Part shown: positions 1-9,600 of the stretch, piece after piece
Numbering within the stretch: the first letter of the stretch is position 1
Layout: every line of letters begins with the position of its first letter
NCBI RefSeq assembly: GCF_042666505.1
Contig: NZ_JBHTDN010000002.1
Coordinates: 815,742 to 879,741 of the forward strand
Direction: 5' to 3'
DNA from: Parapedobacter sp042666505
GTDB taxonomy: Bacteria; Bacteroidota; Bacteroidia; Sphingobacteriales; Sphingobacteriaceae
DNA length: 64,000 nt
The notes under the pieces: model-generated
Databases searched by the model: none
What the model was told of the DNA's origin: nothing
What the model saw: the letters and a program-made list of their open reading frames with translations, nothing else
Made by a program: the position numbers and the translations under genes

Positions 1-2
1 AC

Positions 3-425
3 GGGTTGATGTTGGCCGTGCTCGTGTTTTTCTTGAAATGGATACAGTGGAATTTCTTAATCATCGACCATGCCATTGACATCTACGTCGGTATCATCGC
101 CGTCCTTTTCCTGGTGCTTGGCATATGGGTCGCCAACCAGCTAATCAAGCCGAAAATCGTTACCATTGAGCGGAAAATTCCCGTTCCGGCTGCGGACGCC
201 TTCTCCATCAATGAAGATACCATCAAGGAACTAGGTATCAGCAAGCGCGAGTATGAAGTGCTGCAGCTCTTGGCTGATGGGCGCAGCAATGCGGAGGTGG
301 CCGCCGAATTGTTCGTTTCGCTGAGCACCGTAAAAACACATGTCTCAAACCTTTTCCATAAACTGGACGTGAAAAGCAGGACCCGGGCCATTGGGAAAGC
401 CAAAGAACTGCATATCATCCCCTAG
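3..425 (+). CDS. LuxR-type HTH regulator with membrane N-terminus (5' end outside window)
   Basis: The frame is open to the left edge, so the start probably lies outside the window; an internal TTG/ATG at 6/9 is a less likely start. The visible part has two hydrophobic helices (about residues 1-45), a short linker, and a C-terminal LuxR/GerE helix-turn-helix of about 60 residues containing LGISKREYEVLQLLADG and LSTVKTHVSNLFHKLDV. There is no receiver domain, so it looks like a membrane-tethered DNA-binding protein rather than a response regulator. A DUF4199 gene follows 115 nt downstream, a pairing I know from other Bacteroidota. The regulated genes are unknown. Confidence 0.8.
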   Translation, partial: GLMLAVLVFFLKWIQWNFLIIDHAIDIYVGIIAVLFLVLGIWVANQLIKPKIVTIERKIPVPAADAFSINEDTIKELGISKREYEVLQLLADGRSNAEVAAELFVSLSTVKTHVSNLFHKLDVKSRTRAIGKAKELHIIP

Positions 426-540
426 TTACACTCGTCCTTAAGTACGATTTTCCGTTATCCATTTGCAATTTCATCCTAAAGTATGAACGGCACCTCGCTT
501 ACCGCCCCTATATTTACCATCGAAATCAATTGAAAATACA

Positions 541-1056
541 ATGAAAAGGAACGTACTGCTATTCGGATTAATCATCGGGGTCATCCTGTGTGCCAACATG
601 GTCATCATGGTCAATATGATGTACAGCGACACCGACTTCAAAGGAAACGACGTCGTTGGGTATACAGCGATGATTATTTTGTTTTCGCTTATATTCTTCG
701 GTGTCAAAAATCACCGTGACAAACAACTCGGAGGTCACATCTCATTTGGAAAGGCCTTCAAAATGGGAAGCTTGATTGCTTTGGTCGGCTCGACGCTATA
801 CGTCGTGGTCTGGTTGTTCTACTACTACTTGTTCGTGCCCGATTTTATCGATGTCTACACCGACCATGTACTCACCACCTGTGCGCCGGAAGACGTGCAG
901 GCCAAGAGTGTCCAGATGGCCAACTTCAAGGAAATGTATAAAAATCCACTTTTCGTGATCCTCATCACCTATTCGGAGGTCTTGCCCATTGGACTGGTGG
1001 TTGCCCTTGTAAGTGCATTGCTCTTGAAAAGGAAGCTGAAGGGAAGTCTGGCTTAA
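541..1056 (+). CDS. DUF4199 family membrane protein
   Basis: A 171-aa protein with four predicted transmembrane segments: near residues 5-25, about 40-55, a central pair around 75-100, and 135-165. The pattern GLIIGVILCANMV at the start and the FGKAFKMGSLIALVGS stretch match the DUF4199 family, which is common in Bacteroidota and of unknown function. It sits between a LuxR-type gene and a TetR gene on the same strand; the TetR gene begins about 40 nt after its stop, so co-transcription is possible. No catalytic residues are recognised. Confidence 0.8.
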   Translation: MKRNVLLFGLIIGVILCANMVIMVNMMYSDTDFKGNDVVGYTAMIILFSLIFFGVKNHRDKQLGGHISFGKAFKMGSLIALVGSTLYVVVWLFYYYLFVPDFIDVYTDHVLTTCAPEDVQAKSVQMANFKEMYKNPLFVILITYSEVLPIGLVVALVSALLLKRKLKGSLA

Positions 1057-1094
1057 TTTTCGTTTCTTTGCGAACAGACCGAATGGTATCTTTT

Positions 1095-1685
1095 ATGAAG
1101 AAGGCGGCAGCGACCCGATTGATGATTTTAACGAAAGCTTTCGAACTGATTTACGTCAAGGGTTACCAGACAACAAGCATCGATGACATCATCGCGACCA
1201 CGAAAGTGACCAAAGGAGCGTTCTATTACCACTTCAAAAACAAAGATGAAATGGGGCTCGCCATCCTGCAGGAAATCCTGAAACCGGCACTTGCCAACAG
1301 CTTTATCCAACCGTTGCAGCACCCAGCAAATCCCTTAGATGCCATTTTCGACCTCATGCACAGGCTTTTGATGGAAAATGAATTCCTGAAAGTGGAATAC
1401 GGCTGCCCGGCAGCTAATTTTACCCACGAGATGACGCCTTGGAACTCGGATTTCCGGCAGGTGCTAGACGAGATCACCCAGGAATGGGAAACCGCGATGG
1501 TAGCGGCGATTGAACGCGGCAAGGAAAAGGGGCTTATCCGGAAAGACGTGAGCGCCAAGCAAGTCACCTTATTCGTGATGTCTGGCTATTGGGGCATACG
1601 GAATTTCGGGAAACTGGAAAACAGCAAATCTATTTATTTACCTTATTTAAAGGAACTTAAAAACTACTTAAACAACCTAGCTTAA
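1095..1685 (+). CDS. TetR/AcrR family transcriptional regulator
   Basis: A 196-aa protein with an N-terminal TetR helix-turn-helix (KGYQTTSIDDIIATT...KVTKGAFYYHFKNKDE, about residues 15-55) and a helical ligand-binding C-terminal domain. ATG 1095 fits the usual TetR length; ATG 1083 is also possible. A perfect inverted repeat of TetR-operator type lies 8 nt after the stop codon, overlapping the promoter region of the next membrane-protein genes, so it likely represses those genes. The ligand is unknown. Confidence 0.9.
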   Translation: MKKAAATRLMILTKAFELIYVKGYQTTSIDDIIATTKVTKGAFYYHFKNKDEMGLAILQEILKPALANSFIQPLQHPANPLDAIFDLMHRLLMENEFLKVEYGCPAANFTHEMTPWNSDFRQVLDEITQEWETAMVAAIERGKEKGLIRKDVSAKQVTLFVMSGYWGIRNFGKLENSKSIYLPYLKELKNYLNNLA

Positions 1686-1693
1686 TTTTTCCT

Positions 1694-1733
1694 GCAAAAA
1701 CATACCAACTAGTATGTTTTTGCATTACCTTTG
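1694..1733 (+). promoter_or_regulatory. TetR-type operator overlapping a Bacteroidota promoter
   Basis: A perfect 12-bp inverted repeat, GCAAAAACATAC (1694-1705), six-base spacer, GTATGTTTTTGC (1712-1723), contains the ACATAC-N6-GTATGT pattern typical of TetR-family operators. It is followed immediately by TACCTTTG (1726-1733), an exact match to the Bacteroidota -7 element TAnnTTTG, 29 bp before the ATG at 1762. No clear -33 TTG is visible, but the operator covers that position. Binding there would block the promoter. The hairpin could also act as a terminator for the tetR gene. Confidence 0.65.
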
Positions 1734-1761
1734 GCGCAGCAAACAGTAAGTCGTCGAAGTT

Positions 1762-2226
1762 ATGTATCCTACCCTATTGGTACTTCATTCCCTCTTTCGC
1801 TGGCTGGTCGTAGCCTGCCTCTTGTATTCCATCTGCCGTGCGGCAGTTGGTTTGATCAGCAACCGACCATTCGCTGAGGCTGACAATGCCTTCCGGCATT
1901 GGACTGCAACGGTGGCCCACATTCAGTTGATGATCGGCATATTGCTTTACACGCAAAGCCCGCTCGTGGCGTCTTTTTGGCATCACCCAAAAACGGCATT
2001 TTATGAGCTGAACTTGACTTTTTACGGCGTTATCCACCTCCTTTTGATGCTGGCGGCCATCGTATTGTTGACTATCGGTTCGGCCATGGCGAAACGGAAA
2101 ACAACCGACCGGGAAAAATTCCGGACCATGCTGATCTGGTTCTCCATCGCGCTAATTCTTATATTCATCGCTATCCCCTGGCCATTCTCCCCGCTATCCG
2201 GAAGGCCCTATCTTCGAACATTTTAA
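1762..2226 (+). CDS. Small integral membrane protein, cytochrome b-like
   Basis: A 154-aa protein with four hydrophobic helices (about residues 5-27, 50-65, 88-112, 128-148). Several histidines lie in or near helices (LHSLFRW, FRHWTATVAHIQ, GVIHLLL), reminiscent of haem-binding cytochrome b561-like folds; haem binding is an inference only. The stop codon is 2 nt from the start of the DUF3817 gene, so the two form an operon. The TetR operator just upstream suggests repression by the adjacent TetR protein. Confidence 0.6.
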   Translation: MYPTLLVLHSLFRWLVVACLLYSICRAAVGLISNRPFAEADNAFRHWTATVAHIQLMIGILLYTQSPLVASFWHHPKTAFYELNLTFYGVIHLLLMLAAIVLLTIGSAMAKRKTTDREKFRTMLIWFSIALILIFIAIPWPFSPLSGRPYLRTF

Positions 2227-2228
2227 TC

Positions 2229-2546
2229 ATGAAAACGCTGCTCACCACCACCATCGGACGCCTAAGGCTCTGCGCCTTCTTAGAGGGCGTATCCCTGCTT
2301 ATCCTCGTTTTTGTTGCCGTGCCGCTGAAATACGGTTTTGGCCTCCCGTCGCTGGTCAGTGCCATGGGACCAATCCACGGGGCTTTATTTCTGCTTTTTG
2401 TATTCAGTGCACTGCGCGTTGGCGTGGATCAACGATGGAAATTCCGGGAAACGACATGGAAGGTGCTCTTGGCCTGCATCATCCCCTTTGGGACGCTCTA
2501 CCTGGATTACGCATTGCTACGAAAGCTGCAATCGCGGGCTACCTAG
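2229..2546 (+). CDS. DUF3817 family membrane protein
   Basis: A 105-aa protein with three hydrophobic helices. The N-terminal GRLRLCAFLEGVSLLILVFVAVPLKY and the MGPIHGALFLLFVF stretch are characteristic of DUF3817 proteins, small membrane proteins of unknown function. It starts 2 nt after the preceding membrane-protein gene and should be translated from the same TetR-controlled message. A short hairpin (TAGCG-GCA-CGCTA) overlaps its stop codon but lacks a T-tract. Confidence 0.75.
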   Translation: MKTLLTTTIGRLRLCAFLEGVSLLILVFVAVPLKYGFGLPSLVSAMGPIHGALFLLFVFSALRVGVDQRWKFRETTWKVLLACIIPFGTLYLDYALLRKLQSRAT

Positions 2547-2623
2547 CGGCACGCTAAGAGAGACCTGGCATCAATGCGTTGCTTCGACTGATAGCCGATC
2601 AATCCAACAACACCATGAAGCCC

Positions 2624-3520
2624 CTATAACAATTGCAGCGCCCTGCCGAATCGGTATTGCAATCCGATTTCGTGGGTGGTGTTGCTGATGCGCCGGTTCA
2701 GCGGCTCGCTTCCGGGATTGAACTGGTAGCTGTAACCCAGCCCGAAGCCAGCGAAATTGAACTGCGCCATCCCCGCAAACTCACCGTAGCTCCGCACGTT
2801 CGCACCGATGCCGAACGTCCGCTTGATGAACACCAGCGCCGAGGCCTCCGCCTGCGGCCGCAGGCTCTCCGCGTAGGTCACCAGCACCGACGGGCGGAAC
2901 TGGAAATCCTGCCCCATATTAAACAGCGCCCCCGCCGTCAGGTGGTACAGGTTGCGGAAGTTGTACCGGCTGTCGCTGTCAACCCCGAGGCTCCCCAGCA
3001 TCAGCCGCGGCAGGGATAGCCCCACGTAGTACCGTTCCGGGCGGTAAAGCATCACCCCGAAGCCAACCAGCGCATCCGTCTCCCGCACATCCTCCCGGAA
3101 GGCCGGATCCATCGGGTCCAGCTGCGAGAAACGCCCGTCCAGGTAGCTCACCCCCGCGTTCAGCGACAGCCCCACGTACTCCGTCTCCGATATCCGAACG
3201 CTCTTGGCAAAGAAGGCCGAAGCCTCCGTCAGCTTCTCCACCGCCAGGCTCTCGTGGCGGATGTTCACACCCGCCGTCGCACCGAAGCTTTCGAAGCCCA
3301 CATGGCCGCTGCCCCAGAGCACCGTGGGCGCACCGTCCATTCCCGCCCACTGCCGCCGGCCGATCACCGACACCTCACCGCCCTGGGCCATCAGACTCGC
3401 CGCCGGGTTGATCACCGTACGCAGCTGCCCATGCTGCGTGTGCGTCAATGGCTGCTGGCCGTAGGCTACGGTCCATGTGCCCATTACCGCCCAAGCTAAA
3501 CATATCGTTATCCGTCTCAT
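2624..3520 (-). CDS. PorP/SprF family type IX secretion membrane protein
   Basis: A 298-aa protein with a signal peptide (MRRITICLAWAVMGTWTVAYG) and alternating beta-strand character to the C-terminus. The motif VINPAASLMAQGGEVSVIGRRQW (split here as NPAA...GRRQW) is typical of PorP/SprF outer-membrane proteins, which accompany secreted proteins carrying a T9SS type B C-terminal domain. The gene for such a giant protein lies directly upstream. I placed the start at ATG 3520 because the upstream extension is Lys-rich translation of a simple repeat and the signal peptide starts here. Confidence 0.85.
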   Translation of the reverse strand: MRRITICLAWAVMGTWTVAYGQQPLTHTQHGQLRTVINPAASLMAQGGEVSVIGRRQWAGMDGAPTVLWGSGHVGFESFGATAGVNIRHESLAVEKLTEASAFFAKSVRISETEYVGLSLNAGVSYLDGRFSQLDPMDPAFREDVRETDALVGFGVMLYRPERYYVGLSLPRLMLGSLGVDSDSRYNFRNLYHLTAGALFNMGQDFQFRPSVLVTYAESLRPQAEASALVFIKRTFGIGANVRSYGEFAGMAQFNFAGFGLGYSYQFNPGSEPLNRRISNTTHEIGLQYRFGRALQLL

Positions 3521-3532
3521 ATACTGCTGTTT

Positions 3533-3553
3533 GCTTTTTGCTTTTTGCTTTTT
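3533..3553. repeat. 7-bp tandem repeat GCTTTTT x3 upstream of the porP-like gene
   Basis: Three perfect copies of GCTTTTT occupy 3533-3553, followed by more degenerate GCTTTTG-like copies to about 3600. On the minus strand they lie 13-33 bp upstream of the PorP start codon, where promoter spacing or ribosome access is set. Copy-number change by slipped-strand mispairing would alter that spacing. Whether it varies cannot be judged from one sequence. Confidence 0.6.
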
Positions 3554-3657
3554 GCTCGCTGTTTTTATTGTCTGTTTTCTGCTGTTTGCTTTTGCTGTCT
3601 GCCTATTTGATGTTAGACGACTGGTGAATTGCAAAGTGCAAACCGCAAAATGCATCA

Positions 3658-6600
3658 TCAATACCGCAGCACGAAGTATCCCTTCCGGTATTCCGTACTG
3701 CTGCCCGTACCGATTTCCACGATATAGAAGTACGTCCCCGCCGGAAGCAACTGCTGCCCGGTACCAACGCCGCGGAACGCTACCCGGTCGTTGTCGTAGC
3801 CCGAGGCTTCCCACACCACCGAACCGTTGCGGTTGATTATGCTCACCCGGTTGTCCGGGTAATCGCGGATGCCCTCGATCATCAGGAACTCGTTGATGCC
3901 GTCCCCGTTGGGCGATACCGCCTGGTGCACGCGCACGGCAAAGTCCGATGCCGGATCCACCACGCGCACCATCACCGTCACCGGTTCGGCCGCTTCGTGG
4001 TTCCCATCGCCCGACTGTGTGGCCGTGATGGTTACCGTGCCCAGCCGGTGGATGTGCAATGTGCTGCCTTCCAATGTGGCCACCTGTTCGTCATCCAGCG
4101 TCAGGCTTATCGGCAGGCCGCTAGTAGCTGATACATCCAGCTGCACGGTACCTTCATCCCGGTTCACCTCCGCCGGTGCATCGAAGTTGATCGATTGGGT
4201 GGCTTTGTTTACCACCAATGTCCGGCTGATTTCCGGGCGGCCCGTGTAGTTCCCGTTCTCCGGAACCGTGGCCGATATGGTGGTTTCACCCGCGCCCATG
4301 ATGCGGATCTGCCCATTCGCCGCAATCTCCGCAACCGCCGCGTTGCTGCTTGTGTAACTTACCGCCTCTCCGCTGCTGGCGGAAGCCCCTCCGTCGAAAT
4401 CCGCATCCCCGTAGGTCTTCTCCGGCAGTGCGGGGAAGGCTAGTGTGCGCTCAGCCGGCGTGATCGCTAGTGTGGCGGTCAGCACCAGTGTCTCATAGTT
4501 ATCACCACTGATCGTGGCCGTTACTTCCTGGCTGCCCACATCCGTACGGCCGTTGCCGGTATAGCTCACCGACGTGCCTTCCGGCAGCGTGTCCGTGATG
4601 GCTAGTGATTTAGCCGCGCCGTCGTACACGAAGCTGCCGCCCTCCAGCGTAATGCCGGTGATGGTAGCTTTGGTGACCGCCAGCTCCGCCGTCAGCACCA
4701 GTGTCTCATAATTGTCGCCGCTGATCGTAGCCGTCACAACCTGGCTGCCCACATCCGTGCGGCTGTTGCCCGTATAACTCACCGACGTGCCTTCCGGCAG
4801 GCTACCCGTGATGGCTAGTGATTTAGCCGCGCCGTCGTACACGAAGCTGCCGCCCTCCAGCGTAATGCCGGTGATGGTAGCTTTGGTGACCGCCAGCTCC
4901 GCCGTCAGCACCAGTGTCTCATAATTGTCGCCGCTGATCGTAGCCGTCACAACCTGGCTGCCCACATCCGTGCGGCTGTTGCCCGTATAACTCACCGACG
5001 TGCCTTCCGGCAGGCTACCCGTGATGGCTAGTGATTTAGCCGTGCCGTCGTACACAAAACTGCCGTCCGGAAGTGTAATGCCGGTGATGGTAGCTTCGGT
5101 GACCGTCAGCTCCGCCGTCAGCACCAGTGTGTCATAATTGTCGCCGCTGATCGTAGCCGTCACTTCCTGCGTGCCCACGTCCGTGCGGCTGTTGCCCGTA
5201 TAACTCACGGACGTGCCTTCTGGCAGCGTGCCCGTGATGGCCAAGCTGTGTGCCGTGCCGTCGTACACGAAGCTGCCGCCCTCCAGCGTAATGCCGGTGA
5301 TGGTGGCTTCGGTGACCATCAGTTCGGCCGTCAGCACCAGCGTCTCATAGTTGCCGCCGCTGATCGTAGCCGTCACTTGCTGCGTACCCACATCCGTGCG
5401 GCCGTTGTCGGTATAACTCACCGACGTGCCTTCCGGCAGGCTACCCGTAATGGCCAGGCTGTGCGACGTGCCGTCGTACACGAAGCTGCCGCCCTCCAGC
5501 GTAATGCCGGTGATGGTAGCCTCGGTGACCGTCAGCTCCGCCGTCAGCACCAGGTCTTCGTAATTGCTGCCGCTGATCGTAGCCGTCACTTCCTGGCTGC
5601 CCACGTCCGTACGGCTGTTGCGCGTATAACTCACCGACGTACCTTCCGGCAGGCTACCCGTGATGGCCAATGATTTAGCCGTGCCGTCGTACACAAAGCT
5701 GCCGTCTCTCAGTGCAATGCCGGTGATGATACCGTTGAACTGGATACTCACCATATCCGATGCATCGTTTCCGTTGTTTGCTATATTAACCGCCGCATCG
5801 GCAGCAATCGACAGCTGAACGCCACCATGTACGGTAGGTGTAACCAAAAACGTGTAAGAACTATTATCAATTGTCTGCAAATCGCTCAACGTGCCGTTGC
5901 TAACCGTAATGTCACTGATCGTAAATCCAGCGACTGGCTCGCTGAACGTTGCAGTCACGGTAAATGGCTCGTTCACGGGCGATGTGGCTTCCGTAGACAA
6001 GGTAACCGAAGGCTTCACCGAGTATACGAAGACTTGATCTGTCGGTGGCACCCCCATTAACGCAAGCAATGCATTGTTGCCCGCATCATCCCGGATGGCA
6101 CCTCCGTTCGGATTGATCGTTCCACCAAGGACAATGCCGTTTAGATCCAGGTCTGCCGCCTGGACGGTATAACTGAACGTGAGCGCATCGCCGCCGGAAC
6201 CGCCGGTATATATTGCTTGCACGGTTGCCGTGCCGATGGTCAGTGCCAGATAAGGGCTGTCACTGCCGGTATTTACCAACACATCATCGTCCATCCGTAC
6301 CGTAACTGTCAGCGCATCCCCTTCCCGGTAGTAGCCGTTAGCCGGTACATCTACGGAAGTAACCGTTGGGGCCACCCCATCGATGACGAGGCTGTGTTGC
6401 CCCCCGATTGAATGGGCACCGCCAACGGCAGGCAGTGTCAAGACGGCATCCTGTCCGGAGGCGCTCTGTATCGTGGCGCCATTACGCATTAATGCCGCGG
6501 TCGATTGGTAATCCAGGTCGGCGCTCACATCGCCCGCCTGCACAGTATACTCAAATGCGAGCGTATTGGAGCCCGATCCGGATATGTAGGCCGCTTCCCG

Positions 6601-9600
6601 GTCTGCGCTACCGGTTTCCAGCAGCAAGGAAGGTAAAGTGCCCAATCCAGCCACCGTCACCGCCTGGTCGAATGAGACCGTCAGGGTGATGTCATCCCCT
6701 ATTTTGTACAGCCCGTTTGCGCTGGTTGCGTTCACCGCGGTGATTACCGGATGGATCGGGCTCACCGTGATCGCAATGACATCCCTATCCATCTGCGGGC
6801 CGCCAGACCCGGTCAATCCCAGGTCGTCGGTAACAACCTCAAGGCTTGCCGCGCCATTGTAGCCGCTTGTCGGTGCAAACGTCAACCCGTTGAGCGCGGT
6901 GTTGATGTCGGCGATGGAGCCTTCAAAAATCATGGTACCATCGCCAACCCCACTGCCGCTGATGAAAACCAGCCCCGTAGTGCTTCCCAAGGTGATCAAA
7001 CCGTTCACAGCCGTTAGCGTGCCCCGTATGATACCTCCCCCGGCATCCACATCCGAAACGGAAATCGCATTGCCGTTGCCCGGGCTGACTACCAGTACCC
7101 CGTCCTGATCAACGGTCTGCCCTGCCGGTACCGTGTTCACGGGGGCATCGTTTACCGCCGTTATTGACAGGGTTATCGTTGCGGTATCCTCCAGGGCCCC
7201 GCCCGTTCCTGTATTGCCGTTGTCGTTGATATTCACCGTCAGGGTCACCGCTGAGGTCGCATTCATCGCGGTGGTGAAACTAACGCCGCCGGCTGCCATA
7301 AACGCATTGATGTCTGCTATCTTGCCGTTGAGACTCAACGTTCCCGTTCCCGATCCGCTAACCGCCACGCCACTGCCCGATGCCGCGGAAAGTGTGCCGC
7401 TTTCCACCGAGAACGCGGCGGTGACATCCCCGCCGTCGGCATCCACATCGGCAAAGCTGATGCCAGTAAGTCGGGTTGATACGTCCTCATCGACCGCGAT
7501 GGAGGCCGGTGCCGTAATCACAGGAGCATGGTTTACCGCAGTAACCTGCAGGACCACCGTCCTGAAATCCTGAAACGCTCCACCTGTGCCCGTGTTACCA
7601 TTGTCGTTTATTGACACCGTCAGTGCCGTACTTCCCGACGCATTCAGCGCCGGCGTGTATGCCAAAGCACCCAAAGCCATGAAATTGTTGATGCCTGCGA
7701 TCGTTCCGGTCAATGTGAGCACACTGCTGGTTCCGCCAACGCTAATACCATCGCCGCTAGTCGCTGACAGCGAGCCAATCGGAACGGCGTATGTCGCCGT
7801 TACCATGCCGGATCCCGCATCCGCGTCAGCGAAGCTGATGCCCGTAAGCGAGACGGTCCCGTTTTCAATAACGGCTATTGAGCCGGGAACCGACATAACC
7901 GGAGCATCGTTAACCGAAACCACTGCTACATTCCTGCTCACCGGTTCGCTACCGACTGCCCCTTCGCTCACGACAAATTCGATGGAGCGGAGCTGCGTAC
8001 CGGGCATGTCCGATGTATTGGTATACGTGATTGCGCGCAACGCTTCCTGCCACTCAGCAAGGGTAGCTGAAGCACCGGCGGACGTCAGCGTCAGCACACC
8101 CGCAGCCGCATCGTAGCTACTTGTAATGTTGCCCATTGTGCTGCCATTGTTGCTGAACGCCAGCAAATCTTCCTCAGGCATGAAATTATTCGTAATCTGC
8201 ACTACGGCGGATGCCAGGGTAGCATTACCCGGGTGGGATACGACCAGTGCTTCATCCACGATAATAGGCACAGAAGCCCCACTTCCTGCTTCCGTAAACG
8301 TGGCCATACCCGAAGAAATCGTGATCACAGGCACATGTGCAGCGCGAACCCGTATGGCTTCTGTATTGCCTACGTTGTTCACCGATTCGCTTTGCAAGGG
8401 ATTACCGGCCAGATCTGCAATAAGGGCGCCATCCGCCGCATCCAGATCGCCCACCTCGATACCGTCCATGTCGATATCTCCCGCCTGCACGGTATATGCA
8501 AAAACCAATGTTGAAGTGCCCGAGCCCGAGCGATAACTGGCCGTGCGGTTGGCGGTGCCAACAATCAGTTCTAACGCTACCGGGCCGGCATCGGAATCCA
8601 CATTTACCGGTTCGCGCATCCCGACGGTAAACGTTAATTCATCGCCCTCCTCGTAAAGACCATCTTCCGGCACCCCAACGGAGGTGACAATCGGCATTAC
8701 GTTATCAATCACATAAGCTAGCGGAACTACCGTACCCGAACCCAAATTGTCGCCATAATCCCAAAAAGTAACATCTTCTACGGTAATCGCATTGATTGCC
8801 TGTTCAACACCCGCCGTCGGCCGGAACCGCGCCGCATAAACGGAGGCAACTTCTCTCCCTTCCCAATCGCCCAGCGTACCATTCTCAAACGTAATATTCG
8901 TTTGATCGAAGGAAACAATGGGTTCGCTAAACCTGAAAATCACCCACGATACGTTTGTAGCAACATTGAATGTGCTGTGTTCCATTTCAACCGACAAAAG
9001 CTCCGGAACGACCGTATCGACGATGTAAATAGGCGATTGGGTTATCCCCGCGCCCGGGTTGCCTTTGGCATCGTAAACACCTGTGTTATTCAGCACAATC
9101 ACGTTCGTTCGATTCTCGGTATCCGCCGCAGGCGTCAGCGTCGCCGTCCAGGTCAATCCCTCGTCCGAAGACGACAAGTCACTCAGCGTACCGCTGCCCA
9201 CTGTGAAATCGCCTACAGTCAGCCCCGATACTGCCTCACTGAAAGCGATGGTGACGGCTGCCGTTTTGTTGAAATTAACAATGATGTTTTGATAGCTGTT
9301 CCGCCAGTCATTGATGGCAATTGAAGCCGTGGGGGAAGCCGTATCAATGGCATAATCATTCGATTCCGACGATCCAATCCCTGGTACGCCGGCGTCATTA
9401 ACAAAGCCCGTATGGTCAAGCGTAATGCTGTTTGCGGTGGCTTCCCTATCGGGCGTTGGAGTCAGCGTGGCCGTCCACGTGATTCCACCGTCTTCTGTCG
9501 TCAATTCGCTCAACGTGCCATTCTCCACGGTAAAGTCGGTAATTTCCAGTCCAAAAACCGCCTCACTGAACATCACGGTGAGTGTCGCGGTTTCACCAAC

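Noticed and set aside
4438..5730. Regular direct repeats considered as a CRISPR array
   Set aside because: The period is 213 bp, the whole unit is conserved without unique spacers, and it lies in frame in a coding gene; no cas genes are present.
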